A stretch of DNA of 62,000 nucleotides from Acanthaster planci (Eukaryota > Echinodermata > Asteroidea > Valvatida > Acanthasteridae). The stretch lies in NCBI RefSeq assembly GCF_001949145.1, contig NW_019091465.1, positions 1,310,294 to 1,372,293 on the forward strand, given 5' to 3'. How positions within the stretch are numbered: position 1 is the stretch's first letter; each line of letters begins with the position of its first letter. The position numbers and the translations under genes were made by a program. Shown here in pieces: positions 9,499 through 20,100 of this stretch. The notes below the pieces were generated by a model. That model was not told the origin of the DNA, made no database searches, and saw nothing but the letters and a program-made list of their open reading frames with translations.

Positions 9499-12142
9499 GT
9501 ACGTATTTATTGCGATTGTGCAACCCTGCAGTCTATTTGATCATACAAACACAGGTCGTGGAACACGATTAAGAATGAAATAAGAGTAACTCACCGCTGC
9601 ACTGAGGAATTAAAACGGAGAACATGACTGTATCAACGGGCAGCCTAGACCACGAGAGAATATGAAAAACTCAATCTACTCGATGGTCAGAGTCGAGCGG
9701 TTCTCTGTTGCAAAGCAACTAAGGACAATCCAGCGATGGAGGACTTATTGTCATATCAAGCAAAGAAAACATGGATTTTTTTCATGAAACCTTTTTATGG
9801 CCCTAAGGCCACCCTTTAGTGGCCTTTTAAACGCTTCTCGAAGAAAGTCAAATGAAACAGACAAAGGGAAAGCGCATTTGCTTAAGTTGTATTGCCAAAA
9901 ATGGGCTCTTTTTGTAAGGGGGGTAGGCAACCTTGCCCCAGATGTGCCCAGAACACCCCGTGTTCTAGTCAATAATTTTTTAAAATTAATTTTCGAGCCT
10001 ATCGTATTCATATCGAGCGTGTTTAGAGTAGAACAACCGTTTTACGATTATTCAAGCCACATTAATTTAAGCATATCCTACAGAGAAAGTTTTGCAGTAA
10101 CCTTGCGTGACTGATTTCTTCTCCGAGAAATTATTCAGAATTGTATGATCCTGTTTTCCGTCATTTTTGTTATCTTTGTGATGTGCAATGGGGTAAACGG
10201 TCCATCTAGAGACATCACTTATTTACTCTTGGAGTGGATTGTAAGCCTTCAGAAAGTGATAGCGTGCCCCCAAGAGTCAAATTTAGCAGAAGAGGTTGAA
10301 GCATTTACTTAGAAAACAGAATTTTTCAGACTAGGGCCTGGTGCGCAGGGTGTCAAGCGATGTCCGTTTATGGAACTCTTTGCAAAATCGAAAAATTAAA
10401 AGGGAAAATGAAAAAAAAAATTAAAAAGGAGATGAAGATCACGAATTTGATTTACTTTACCAGGTTTGGACTATTGCCACTGAACAAGGAAGGTTGGACT
10501 ATTCACCATTCAGGAGTATTTTCCTGAATTCTGTTAAATTCATCTACTTTTAAAGCTTTCTTCGCCTCTTTCGCTTGTCTTGCTTTCATTCAATCTGTAG
10601 GGCTTACCCAGCTACGGAAATATAAAGTTAGCAATTGGTATGGATGTTTACTGTTGTTTTGTGCAGGCGCAGTTTCTGCAATACAATGTCACCAGTGTTT
10701 CTACAGCAACTTGTTTCCCGAAAGCGATTCCTTCTGTGACATCGCGTTCGACGGGAAGGCAGCCGACGCGGCCGCGTCGGTGGTTCAGTGCAACGGACTG
10801 TGTGTTGTAAGTACGACCGTACCCGAAAGAGTATCACAAATCCAACGGGCATGTCTATTGCTGTCAGTCGCAGTCGAGTTATTCAGAAATTGCCGTCGAA
10901 ATTTGCTTACACCTGCTAACAAGTCGCAGAGCTGTATGCGGAGATAGTAAAGCGCAAACGTAACAACTTCGGAACCAATCTGGCATTTCATTATGCGCCC
11001 AGTACAGCATACACCTATTGTGTGCTGATCGTCCAATCACTGACGCATGATTCACCACTTTGTTGCCTTATTGGGACACTCATGTCGCAACTTTCTCCGT
11101 AAACACCTCTGACAAATCGCTTTGAAGGGCACCCTCTAACAAGCCCCCCCCCTTTTTGAGCATGCATTCTTGAACAGTATTCCTTGTTATTTTTGAAACA
11201 TAAACCTTTGCACTAATAGGCATTCTGTAAATGGTAGGAAAGATCTATGTTCTCAGAAACAGAAGGGAAAAGAAACAGTTCTACTTCACATACTGCCTTT
11301 TGTATGTGAGTCTCCTCTGTCATTTAGGACGAAAAATAAAACGACACTCTCCGAGACTTGAACTTCTTGGATCTACCATGCACCTGAAGTCATTGAAATT
11401 CGACACATTCTGTCCATAGATGTAAAGACCACTGCGTCATTTTGGCGTCAGAGACTTTTGATTTGTGCACTCACGGCGGTCCTTAATGTAACTATAATAA
11501 TTATATAATGGACGAGGCACTTTTTACTTGAAATCTTTTCAGTGATGATTGAATCGTATCGTCAGTTTCATGCATGATTTGATAGATCTCTCTGCGAGTT
11601 TTTGCTGGTTTGAGTGCTCGAGCGCATTTCGTAATGACCCTCAACTCATCAGGACACTCTATTTACTCACTTCCTTAGGAGAGCCTGTTCAAAGGCGGAT
11701 CCAGAATTTTTTCGGGGGGGGGGACAACTTTAATTTTCTTGATGTCGCCTTTGTCACTATTTGGATCTATTATTGATAATTACCTCTGGTAACAAACAAG
11801 CTGAAACTGCACAAATATTTGAACGTGTCCACAGATTATGAGATGCAGGGCTGTATTTGGGAATTTTCACTAAAACAGTTTTTTTAACAGATTCGTTATC
11901 TTACATTTTGTTTTACCATGCAGAAAAACTATGGAGAAGTCGGCGGCCTTAGCGGTGTCCAGCGTAGGTGCGAAAACATCGCCATGTCCGAGTGCATCAA
12001 CGGGTGCGAGACGTATGAGGGCGCCACAGGCTGCATGTTCTGCTGTGACACCGACCTCTGCAACGGCGCATCCTCCATGACCTTTAACCTGATGGTGTCG
12101 GCGGTTGCCATGCTAGTACTCGCTTGGATATGGCCTCTTTAA
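9453..12142 (+). CDS. Ly6/Quiver-like GPI-anchored protein, three exons, 134 aa
   Basis: Exons are 9453-9498, 10667-10806 and 11924-12142 (stop TAA). All have GT-AG borders and the phases join cleanly (1, then 0). The product starts with a signal peptide (residues 1-20, hydrophobic run ILFFVVLFAAGVG). The mature part has 12 cysteines at 23, 26, 39, 57, 61, 78, 86, 90, 99, 102, 103 and 108. It ends in the family signature CC-x4-CN (102-109), then a short Asn-Gly-Ala-Ser-Ser stretch and a hydrophobic tail (114-134), as expected for GPI attachment. This is the three-finger Ly6/uPAR fold. The C-x2-C start and the C-D-x2-F-D block resemble the Quiver/Sleepless branch, which in flies modulates ion channels and receptors; that closer placement is inference. 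The reading frame is open upstream of the start to 9204, but the signal peptide fixes the ATG at 9453. The partner or substrate cannot be told from sequence. Confidence 0.85.
9499..11923. other. Introns of the Ly6-like gene
   Basis: Intron 1 (9499-10666) and intron 2 (10807-11923), apart from exon 2 between them. The second holds a GGCGGATCCAGAATT block with a poly-G run at about 11694-11724 that looks like a repeat end. Otherwise nothing recognised. Confidence 0.5.
10667..10806 (+). CDS. Ly6-like gene exon 2: first two fingers
   Basis: 140 nt, phase 1 to 0, acceptor TGTGCAG and donor GTAAGT. Encodes residues 16-62, with cysteines 23, 26, 39, 57 and 61. Third codon positions are G/C-rich compared with the flanking introns. 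Confidence 0.85.
11924..12142 (+). CDS. Ly6-like gene exon 3: third finger and GPI signal
   Basis: Acceptor CCATGCAG; ends with TAA at 12140-12142. Encodes residues 63-134, with seven cysteines including the CC-x4-CN motif, then a hydrophobic C-terminus ending WIWPL with no cytoplasmic residues. That supports a GPI anchor rather than a transmembrane helix. Confidence 0.85.
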   Translation, partial: KNYGEVGGLSGVQRRCENIAMSECINGCETYEGATGCMFCCDTDLCNGASSMTFNLMVSAVAMLVLAWIWPL

Positions 12143-12444
12143 ACATGTCTGCATTGGTGGATGTATGCCCATATCAAATTTTATTACGATATCTCGTTCA
12201 CATTCAAAGTATATTTTTGTTTTGCTTTAGAGCGAAGGAATGTCGAGGTAACCAGAAACGTCTCGATTAATAATTACAGGGTAAAAGTTGAATTTGTCCT
12301 TGGGTTTCACTTTCAAGTTCAGTTAATTTGACCAATTACTGGTATCGGGGCATGGCGTGACTGTGGGATGGGATGAGATGGGAGGGATACGGGCCCTCGC
12401 TCCCAGCGTGCCCTCATCATATACCCCCCCCACTATTTTGGAAA

Positions 12445-12450
12445 AATAAA
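12445..12450 (+). promoter_or_regulatory. Candidate polyadenylation signal of the Ly6-like gene
   Basis: AATAAA about 300 bases after the stop codon; the first canonical hexamer I see downstream. No transcript evidence. Confidence 0.4.
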
Positions 12451-13837
12451 CACATTGCTGTCAAATACAACACATACATAGTTTTGCCATCGTTTATTTG
12501 ATTTTTAGTTGAATTCTTTCCTGTGAAAAAAAAACAAGGGCTTGTGAAGCCTAGAGGCGCCAACAAACGATTTAAGAGATATATGGCGTTACAGGGAAAC
12601 CCCACAATGATATTCCATCCAAATCTAAGGAATGCAGGTTCGAGACCTTAATGAACACGCCGGCCTATCTGATGCCATTTGAGACCCCGGAGTTATAGGA
12701 GGCGAAGACGGTTACATCGTGAAACAAGTGTCAGTGATTTAACGCTTTTCAAATGCCTTCTTGGTAACATTTTAAGAACGCATTGTCATCCAAATCTAAC
12801 CACAATGTGGATATATTTTTTTTTACCAAAGACGTAATGACGTGGTAATGAATGTAGACACAAAGACGCATTTAGATGTTAAAAACAAGATACGAAAACG
12901 TTTACCAGACGGCAGAAGCGTAGCCAGGATTCGGGGGGGAGGACACGAGAGGCCCGGGCACCAGCATCTTAAGGGGGGCACCGGATTTCAGTGGTTTGGT
13001 TTATGGGGAAAGCTTTTGTTAGCCTTGTACAATATCCATTTATCCGGTTTCTGTAGTGGGGGGGACACCTGGGAGAAGCAGGAATTTGTTGGGGGCACGA
13101 GCCCTTCATCAACCCCCCCCCCGCGGCTACACCCTTGCCAGACGGCAACACTTCCTGAAAAGCAAAACATGTTTATCTCCTAAATGGTGTTTAATTTTAA
13201 ACGATTATATGCTTACAATCAGCTCAAAGACGCGGTGACAATGGGCGTTGGTTTCTGCAGTGTAGGTGGCAGTACGAATGCACTGCTTGACACCCCGGGA
13301 ACGACGTTGCGCACAAGTCAACTTGACCGCACCATTTCAAGCTTTCAAAGTCTTTCCGGACTGGTTAGAGCCCTGCTTACTGTGATGTCATTTCAGGAGG
13401 ACAATATGCATCAGGGGATTCTCTGTTCGAACCGTGAACCCATTTTTTTTGGTCATTTAGGTTCTTTTATAATCAAACGTTAATATAAAGACTAGCCTAA
13501 TGTCCTGAATTGAAACAAAAATGAATCACACGAAAACGTCATTTTGAAACGGCAAACTCCCAAAACTTCCGGCAAATTGTAGTGCCGAAGTGGAACTAGA
13601 ATGAAATGTGAAAGGAATCGAAATTCCTCTAAAATGGTTATGAAATGCGAGTTTAAATGGGACACGAAAGTCCATTTCACAAGAACATCGTCCAAAGCCA
13701 CATGACATGGCTCATGACGCATGGCTAGTTCTGGGTATATCTGCAAGGGGTAATTAACAAGTCTTAGTGTGCCCACACTTGGTCGTCCTCCTTCATACTC
13801 TTGTGACGTCACCAGATAATATGAGCAATTCCCAACA
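12451..13837. other. No gene seen
   Basis: Contains a GCGTAGCCAGGATTCGGGGG block (12915-12940) resembling the one at 11694. A minus-strand frame of 146 codons (13492-13932) has no domain character. Confidence 0.5.
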
Positions 13838-14247
13838 GAGTGCGCCACCAAAGGTGTCGACAGAAAGGCCTTATGCACGGCACATTGTGGACAATTGTCG
13901 ATAAATTGTATTTGGAGGCGGTGTGTATTCATCTTGGAGGATTATTTCCTGTGCTTACTTGTCAGAGGAGAAGATTCAAGTATTTCAAGGGTGGATTTGC
14001 GCCGGGGAGATGTAAATTAATTTGGATTTTTGCCCTGCCCGTCGGACAGGGCAAAAATCCAAAAATAATTAAGATTCAAGTAGCTTCCATAATCTATCCC
14101 TTCGATTTTATTCAAATTAATTAACTGTGCAATGAATATCCCAATCTATCAGAAATTTCTCCAAATTATGTATGTAGCTGTGGTGCTTTTGTCGACCGTC
14201 AACCTGAAAAATTGCCTCTTTCAGGGCAGTCCCTTGGTGGCGCACTG
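13838..14247. mobile_element. Diverged foldback element with MITE M1-like ends
   Basis: Ends AGTGCGCCACCAAAG and CCTTGGTGGCGCACT match the termini of family M1, and the centre is a hairpin at 14021-14063. About 410 bp, longer than M1 copies, so perhaps a related family. Confidence 0.55.
14021..14063. repeat. 17-bp perfect hairpin
   Basis: TTTGGATTTTTGCCCTG and its exact complement are separated by nine bases, at the middle of the surrounding foldback element. Confidence 0.8.
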
Positions 14248-17091
14248 TACGGTCCATCAAATCATTGGATAAAGTTCCATTAGTTTCGAAATTCAATCCC
14301 TTCCCGTGTGAGGAATGGTCCGTAGCGTGGGAAAGAATGAATTGCCCGCCCAAAACAGTGTGTCTAATTGCGGTTTCGTCGTTGGGGGCGTTGTATTTAC
14401 AGACCATGGTCAGACACCTTGACTGACTGAGGCAAGTAATTGCCATGCCTACAGGGTGTAGTGAACCAATTCAAGTGAAAATTTCTGCTCAATTCATTAA
14501 CATAAAAAGTGCCCAGACATTTTCTTTTGAAAAAGAAGATTTTGGGGCCGGAAAATCAGACGGTTTGTGGAAAAATGGGCCAGCATCAATGTCCTGGGTT
14601 TGTGAGCTAAAGTTACGGATGGAAAAGGGTCCCCAGTGCCCAAGAAAGTAGAGGGGGGCCATTTGAAAAAGGACTGGGAGCAGCCTTTGGAGCTGTCATT
14701 ATTCCAGGGGTGAATTTGTTTTGGGGGAATAATTAAAAATGCATGCGGAATAACACACCGAGAATTAACAAGAAATAGAATGACTGGGGTCAAGACAATA
14801 ATTAGATTGTTTTTTTTCAAACTCCATTAATGCCGACTTGCACGATACTGAGACCTGAACTTTGTTGAGTTTACACTCTTTTCAATGGGGCTTGAATTAG
14901 TTCACTGCACCTTATCCTACAGCAGCCGACGTCCAAGGCCGAAGTTCAAAGTGGCTTGTTCAATACTCTCCTTCGAGCACGCGCGCTGAAATTGTTAGAC
15001 AGGGCAATAAGATGTCGTGGATGTCAATGATTAATTAAAATACGCGGGCTCGGCTTTGCGCGCCAAATTCCACTCCGTAGGCTCATCCGACGGCGACAGA
15101 GTAGGCTGGTACACGCTGTTCAAACATGCACTTACATATTGGCGGTCATCGTAGTTAATGAGTAACAGAGTTTCGATTCACGCGAACTCTGCTGCAGGGC
15201 CTAAGGATTAATTAACAGGTTTAAGTTCTGGTCAGCATGGGGGTATGTTTTCGAGCAAAGGGGTTCGTGATTCGAGGAAGGCTGAGCTCACCTCTGATGA
15301 TTTATTGTTTGAATATCTATACAAATAATGATGCATTACGGTCGAGTGACACCCTGCCCCAAAGTTGTAAATTAAAAAAGCCATGCTATTGGGAGCAGTC
15401 ATCAGGTGCGATGGACTGTTAGGTTGGGGGTATAGATGCCATGATGGTGTTATGATTCCTCCAGCTCTTTTTGCTTACGTTGATATGCCATAACCTAATA
15501 TTTGATTTGCTTTTAAAAAGCACAAACAGTGAAAAAGGTCACTCCAATCGGTGGTCAGTTCCAAGCAGCCTTATATCCTGTACTCGGTAAAATGCGGGTT
15601 TTTTTTTAAGGTTAAATTTCAGTGTATATGCCAAGAGAACGCGCGGTATATTTCTTCTTTATGAATTTTATAAAAAATCCTCTACCTATTTTTTTTTTCA
15701 AAATTATAAAAGCCAGGAGATTGAACAGACAGGATGATGCCAAATTTTGACGGTTGATATTGGCAAAATGAACCGATAAAGAGAGAGAGAGAGAGAGAGA
15801 GAGCAGACAAACTTTTAAGAAAAGGAGTCTGGCCGGGAAAAAAGCGGGCGCGGATGAGAAACGAGCATTTTTCATTCGGCCTTAATTAATGGTATTTCAC
15901 ATTGTTACTGCTTAAACACCGTTGTAATCGGCTTATTATTGCTATGTCTATGCGAGGGCTGCAGACCCTTTACATTGTACAAGTTTCTGTTTACTGTTTG
16001 GTGTGTCCTTGATTTTTATTTTTTTTTAAGAGCTGCACTTGCTTTCTCCGTTGGCTTGCGTTGCTTTGCTCTGCTTTGTTTTGCGTTGATCCCTTTCAGG
16101 TGTCATAATGTACATTAACGCAACTGACATAAGGATTATATATGGGACTCGGTGACAAAGTATGGGCTTTCGTGGTAACATGTCTTCGAGTGCAGTGAAC
16201 CGGAGCTCCCTGCCCGGTAACCAGAGCTCTGACATGACGTGACGTGACGACAAATTTACGGCGTCTCGTTCAAGAAAGTTTTTTTCCGGTTTGTAGTTGT
16301 GAGCGTAGAAACAGCTGTCGCTATGTTTGTTGTGGTCCTAGGACTGCATACCAGCAACATTTCGCCCATGCGCCGGACGACTGTTCTCAGAAAGGCCTCT
16401 CCCCTTTGACTTCACCTTCTATCCATTCCATCTCCTTCGTTTGATACAGTTGCATTTCGAGTCTTTGCTTTAAATTAAAGGAATATAGAATCACGTGACT
16501 TAAAGTAAATGAAAATGATAGACAGAAACATCGTTAACTGACCTTTTTTTCCAATATTAAGAATGGACGCGTGCGTTGGTGGTTTGTCCGGTTCCACCAC
16601 GTTCAGTCTCTAAATTTCTCCCAGTGATTCAATTAAGTTGTGTTATGTCGTAAAACCACATGCAGTCAGAAGAGATCGTAGCTTTAAACTAATGTTTTTC
16701 TTATGACAAATGTTTTCACATTGTTCTCAAACTAGTCACCCCAATTGGTTAATTAGTTGCAAATTATTGCACTCTACTCGACTCCCCTTTTCCAAAATGG
16801 TGCAGGCAGCCCATGCGCGCAGAAAGCGTCGCGAGCCAACCCGATCGAGCGACCCCATTTGTCCAGCAGGTAAAAGGGCTGTTTATTTTTTAACGATGTT
16901 TACACTTCGATCAAATAGCTTCAGCAGACCTTTGGACCCGCCGCAACCGTCCATCTTGAAATGTTGCGGATTTGAAGCGCACATTTTTGGACTCTGATTT
17001 TTAAGCGCCCTTTCAGCTTGCCTTTTCTGGTTATGTTTGCCCGCTGATCGGTGGGGGAAAACAGGAACATTTCTTGGATTATCGCACTATT
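14248..17091. other. Intergenic region between Ly6-like and Mesh-like A genes
   Basis: No domain-bearing frame. Holds a (GA)n microsatellite at about 15780-15803 and, at 16797-16869, a short ATG-started block followed by GTAAAA. The promoter of the Mesh-like gene is presumably near its right end, but I see no clear TATA box. Confidence 0.45.
16797..16869 (+). other. Possible alternative first exon or 5' UTR exon
   Basis: ATG in good context (AAAATGG), 24 codons plus one base, then a GTAAAA donor: phase 1, which matches exon 2 of Mesh-like A at 20263. The peptide is basic (HARRKRREP) and has no signal sequence, so a functional product is doubtful. Confidence 0.2.
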
Positions 17092-17158
17092 ATGGCCGTC
17101 GAGTGGAGTCACGTCGTTCTCCTGTGCCTGGTACTCTCAACCAGGGAGACGCATGCAT
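17092..17158 (+). CDS. Mesh-like A exon 1: signal peptide
   Basis: 67 nt, ends in phase 1 at a GTGAGT donor. Encodes a 22-residue leader with core VVLLCLVLS. The ATG is the first in this frame with a leader-like sequence. Confidence 0.7.
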
Positions 17159-20100
17159 GTGAGTGTGATTTTTTCTGTATCAAGGAAGGCCGTTGTTTAT
17201 CCGTACTCTACACACAAAATGTTGGATCCCCGTCTCGCAAATTTAGGGGAAAATATTTGCACCGTTTTGATTGTTGGAACATTTTGTTTACGGCACTCCT
17301 GCCAACTACAGCTTTTGACAAGGTATTCCGGTACCGGCTTATTCTACACGGGTGACCATATGTGGCACAACCATTGAAGGGAAGGGGTGTGTTTCGTGGT
17401 GCTGGTGCTGGGAGTCAGACGGGTGTAACTATACTCAAGGGTAGATCCGGGGTAACGGGGATCACGTACCTCACCTGAAGCCTGAATTTATTTTAATCGA
17501 GGGAAAGTTGATTCGGGGTTTATCTTATTTCTTTTCCACCCAAAAGCGTGTAAAAAAAATCACAGTGTAGCCTTGCACCTTTAAAAGGACATTAAAGGTA
17601 ACGTGAAAAGAAATTTTTTTTCTCTCTCTCTCTGCTAGGAAAAAACAAAAGTTCTCCCCCTCTCCCAAAATTCGTTCTCCATCTGTACTTGGGATTTTAA
17701 ATTAATGACTTTTCATTATGTTTTTAACATGAATTGTGCTTGATTTGTCGCTTATTGTCGCTCAGATTGAAATAGCCGGCGATATTCGACACATTCGATG
17801 AGTTTGCTGGAAGTGAAATTTAAAACTCATAAGTTCTTCCAACTTCCAAGCTGGATCAGTTTTATTTAACATAGGCCCACTCATCATTATTATTATTTGC
17901 CAGTTTTTGATCCCATTTTGGTACTCACTGTTTTGGAATAGTAATAACTGACAGAGGGGAGTCGAATGCAACATTTAACATACATTTACCTTACATATTA
18001 ACCAGGCATTACCAGCAGGTTGAATGCAGAATTAAGCCAAGTTATCTCTACACTATAAGAACACAAGTGTTGAATTAGAATTGTGTTGTATCACGTAAAG
18101 AAGAAGAACAAATGGTCAAGTGTGATTCAGTAAAGACATCGCTCCCACGCTGACATAAACTTTGCAGGAAACTGATTTAATGGTATTCACTTCTAAGCAA
18201 CAAAAGGACAAAAACACAAATATCTATTTCAAGTCTGCATGCAATGTGTACGCATGCTCTGTTCGATCAAGTTCAACGGAGTGGTTTTAAGGGGGACATG
18301 CGCATGCAGTACAGATGTAGATAGCGAGTAATAACGGTACCGTCGCCAAGTTTGAAATATCACGAATATCAGCAATAGCAACCAACAACTAAATGATCAA
18401 AAAAAGAAACAGCGACATCAAAAAAGCAACAAAAACAACAACACATCTACAAAAGCAGCCAAAAACAACCACAACATCAACAAAATATCAACAAAAGCAA
18501 GGTCAACATCAACAAAAGCAACAAAATCAACTGCACACCGACAAAAGCAACAAAAACAACAGAAAAAATTCTCGACTAACATTTTGAGAGGCAAGAAGAA
18601 TACTTTCATAAATATCCATGCATCGGGGTGCCCTGGCAAATATGGGCCACCCCGCGTCACACGAATATTGGACTCTCGTTTAAAAAAATGCATATTGCTT
18701 GCACAGTGAGGCCTTTTCTGGACTGCGTGAAAAATTATAAGAGTGCGTCAGTATTTTGTCAGTTTTCAAGTGTAAAAGATTTTGTGCTGGTGAGGTGACG
18801 CTATCTTCTGACCTTTGAACGAGACAACCCGCCATATTGCAACGTCTGTGCATACACCTGTACGTTCCTGTAAGCTACTAACAAGAAACAGGAGGCACTC
18901 AGAATTTAACGAAAAACCTGAAAATTATCGGAGGCTCTTTGCATTGTCTTGAGTCATTTTAACGGAGGCTGAAGGACAAGCGGGGGAAGCAATGCCCAAA
19001 TTCTGGGCATTATTTAGAGAAGGGCGTGCCAACGATAATGTGCATGACGAATTATACATGTGCCTATTTCACGTCAGGGTACAAAGTGCACGGTCGTGTT
19101 TTGTGCGGCCGCGTGAATTGTTGCGCTTAATGGCTTGTTACGTGGTTAATACAGTCTGACTGGCAATTAATACAATCAATTTTATGGTTTAGTTGAGTTT
19201 CAGTGAATACTTGAGATAATTTCAGAGTGCGTCACTATATACATTTTGTTGGATAGGCAACTTTCGCACATTTCTGCCTACCCGTTTGAAGGATCTTTTT
19301 CTTAAAGTTCCTTCTTAGACAACAATCCTCTTTTTGCAAAAAAAGAAAGGGAAAACTTTTTAAAGAGTTCTCCTGGATTTACTCTTCGCCAATATTTTGA
19401 TTATCAATTCACTTCTTAGCAATAAAAGCAATAAAATGCATGAGTTGAGTTCTGTGAAGGCACATGCCAGCAGCGGCCGTCGATGTGGCCAACGATTCGC
19501 CTTCGGGGTCAAAGCAGGTTCAGTCCCGCTAACTTTCACAATGGCACTCGTCTCTTACCAATTTCCTCAATTTCGTGGATGACCGAACACGGTAGAAATC
19601 GACGCATCTGAAATATCAAGTATCACAACTTTCCTCCTTCAACTTCTGCCCCCCTGTTTGTAACTTCACGTATTATAAATGATCTAAGCTTCTTTTACGG
19701 GGAGGAGCTGTGTGTGTGTGTTCTGTCTTAAGTTGTGGGGACACCCATTTTGCTTCTTTGACCTCGTATGGGGCGTGTCTTTGCCGATGGCCATGTGCGC
19801 AACGATCCTTAATTTGTTTAGAAGTATATGCCTTTTAGTGCAGTCTTTTAATCCATCCACCATTGTTCATTCTTCCTTAGTGAATTGTTCCTTGGTTTCC
19901 TTGCTTTATGTTATTCCTCCTTGTATTTATTTTCTGTTTTGTTTTAGCAGAGAAGATGCTAGCTCAATTCATGGGTTTTTGTTTTCTTGTATTGACAATT
20001 ATTCGTAAATGTTACCTTTTTTTTTGCATTGTTGCTGGTGTCTGCAGAAGTATTGATTCTGATTTATAACATGCATGGAAGAATATGTTGCTTCAAGATA

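Noticed and set aside
13492-13932. 146-codon reading frame on the minus strand
   Set aside because: No signal peptide, domain or biased codon use; overlaps the start of a repeat element at 13838. Length is within what AT-balanced DNA gives by chance in 62 kb.
14021-14063. Hairpin as a microRNA precursor
   Set aside because: The stem is only 17 bp and sits at the centre of a transposon-like foldback, which explains it better.
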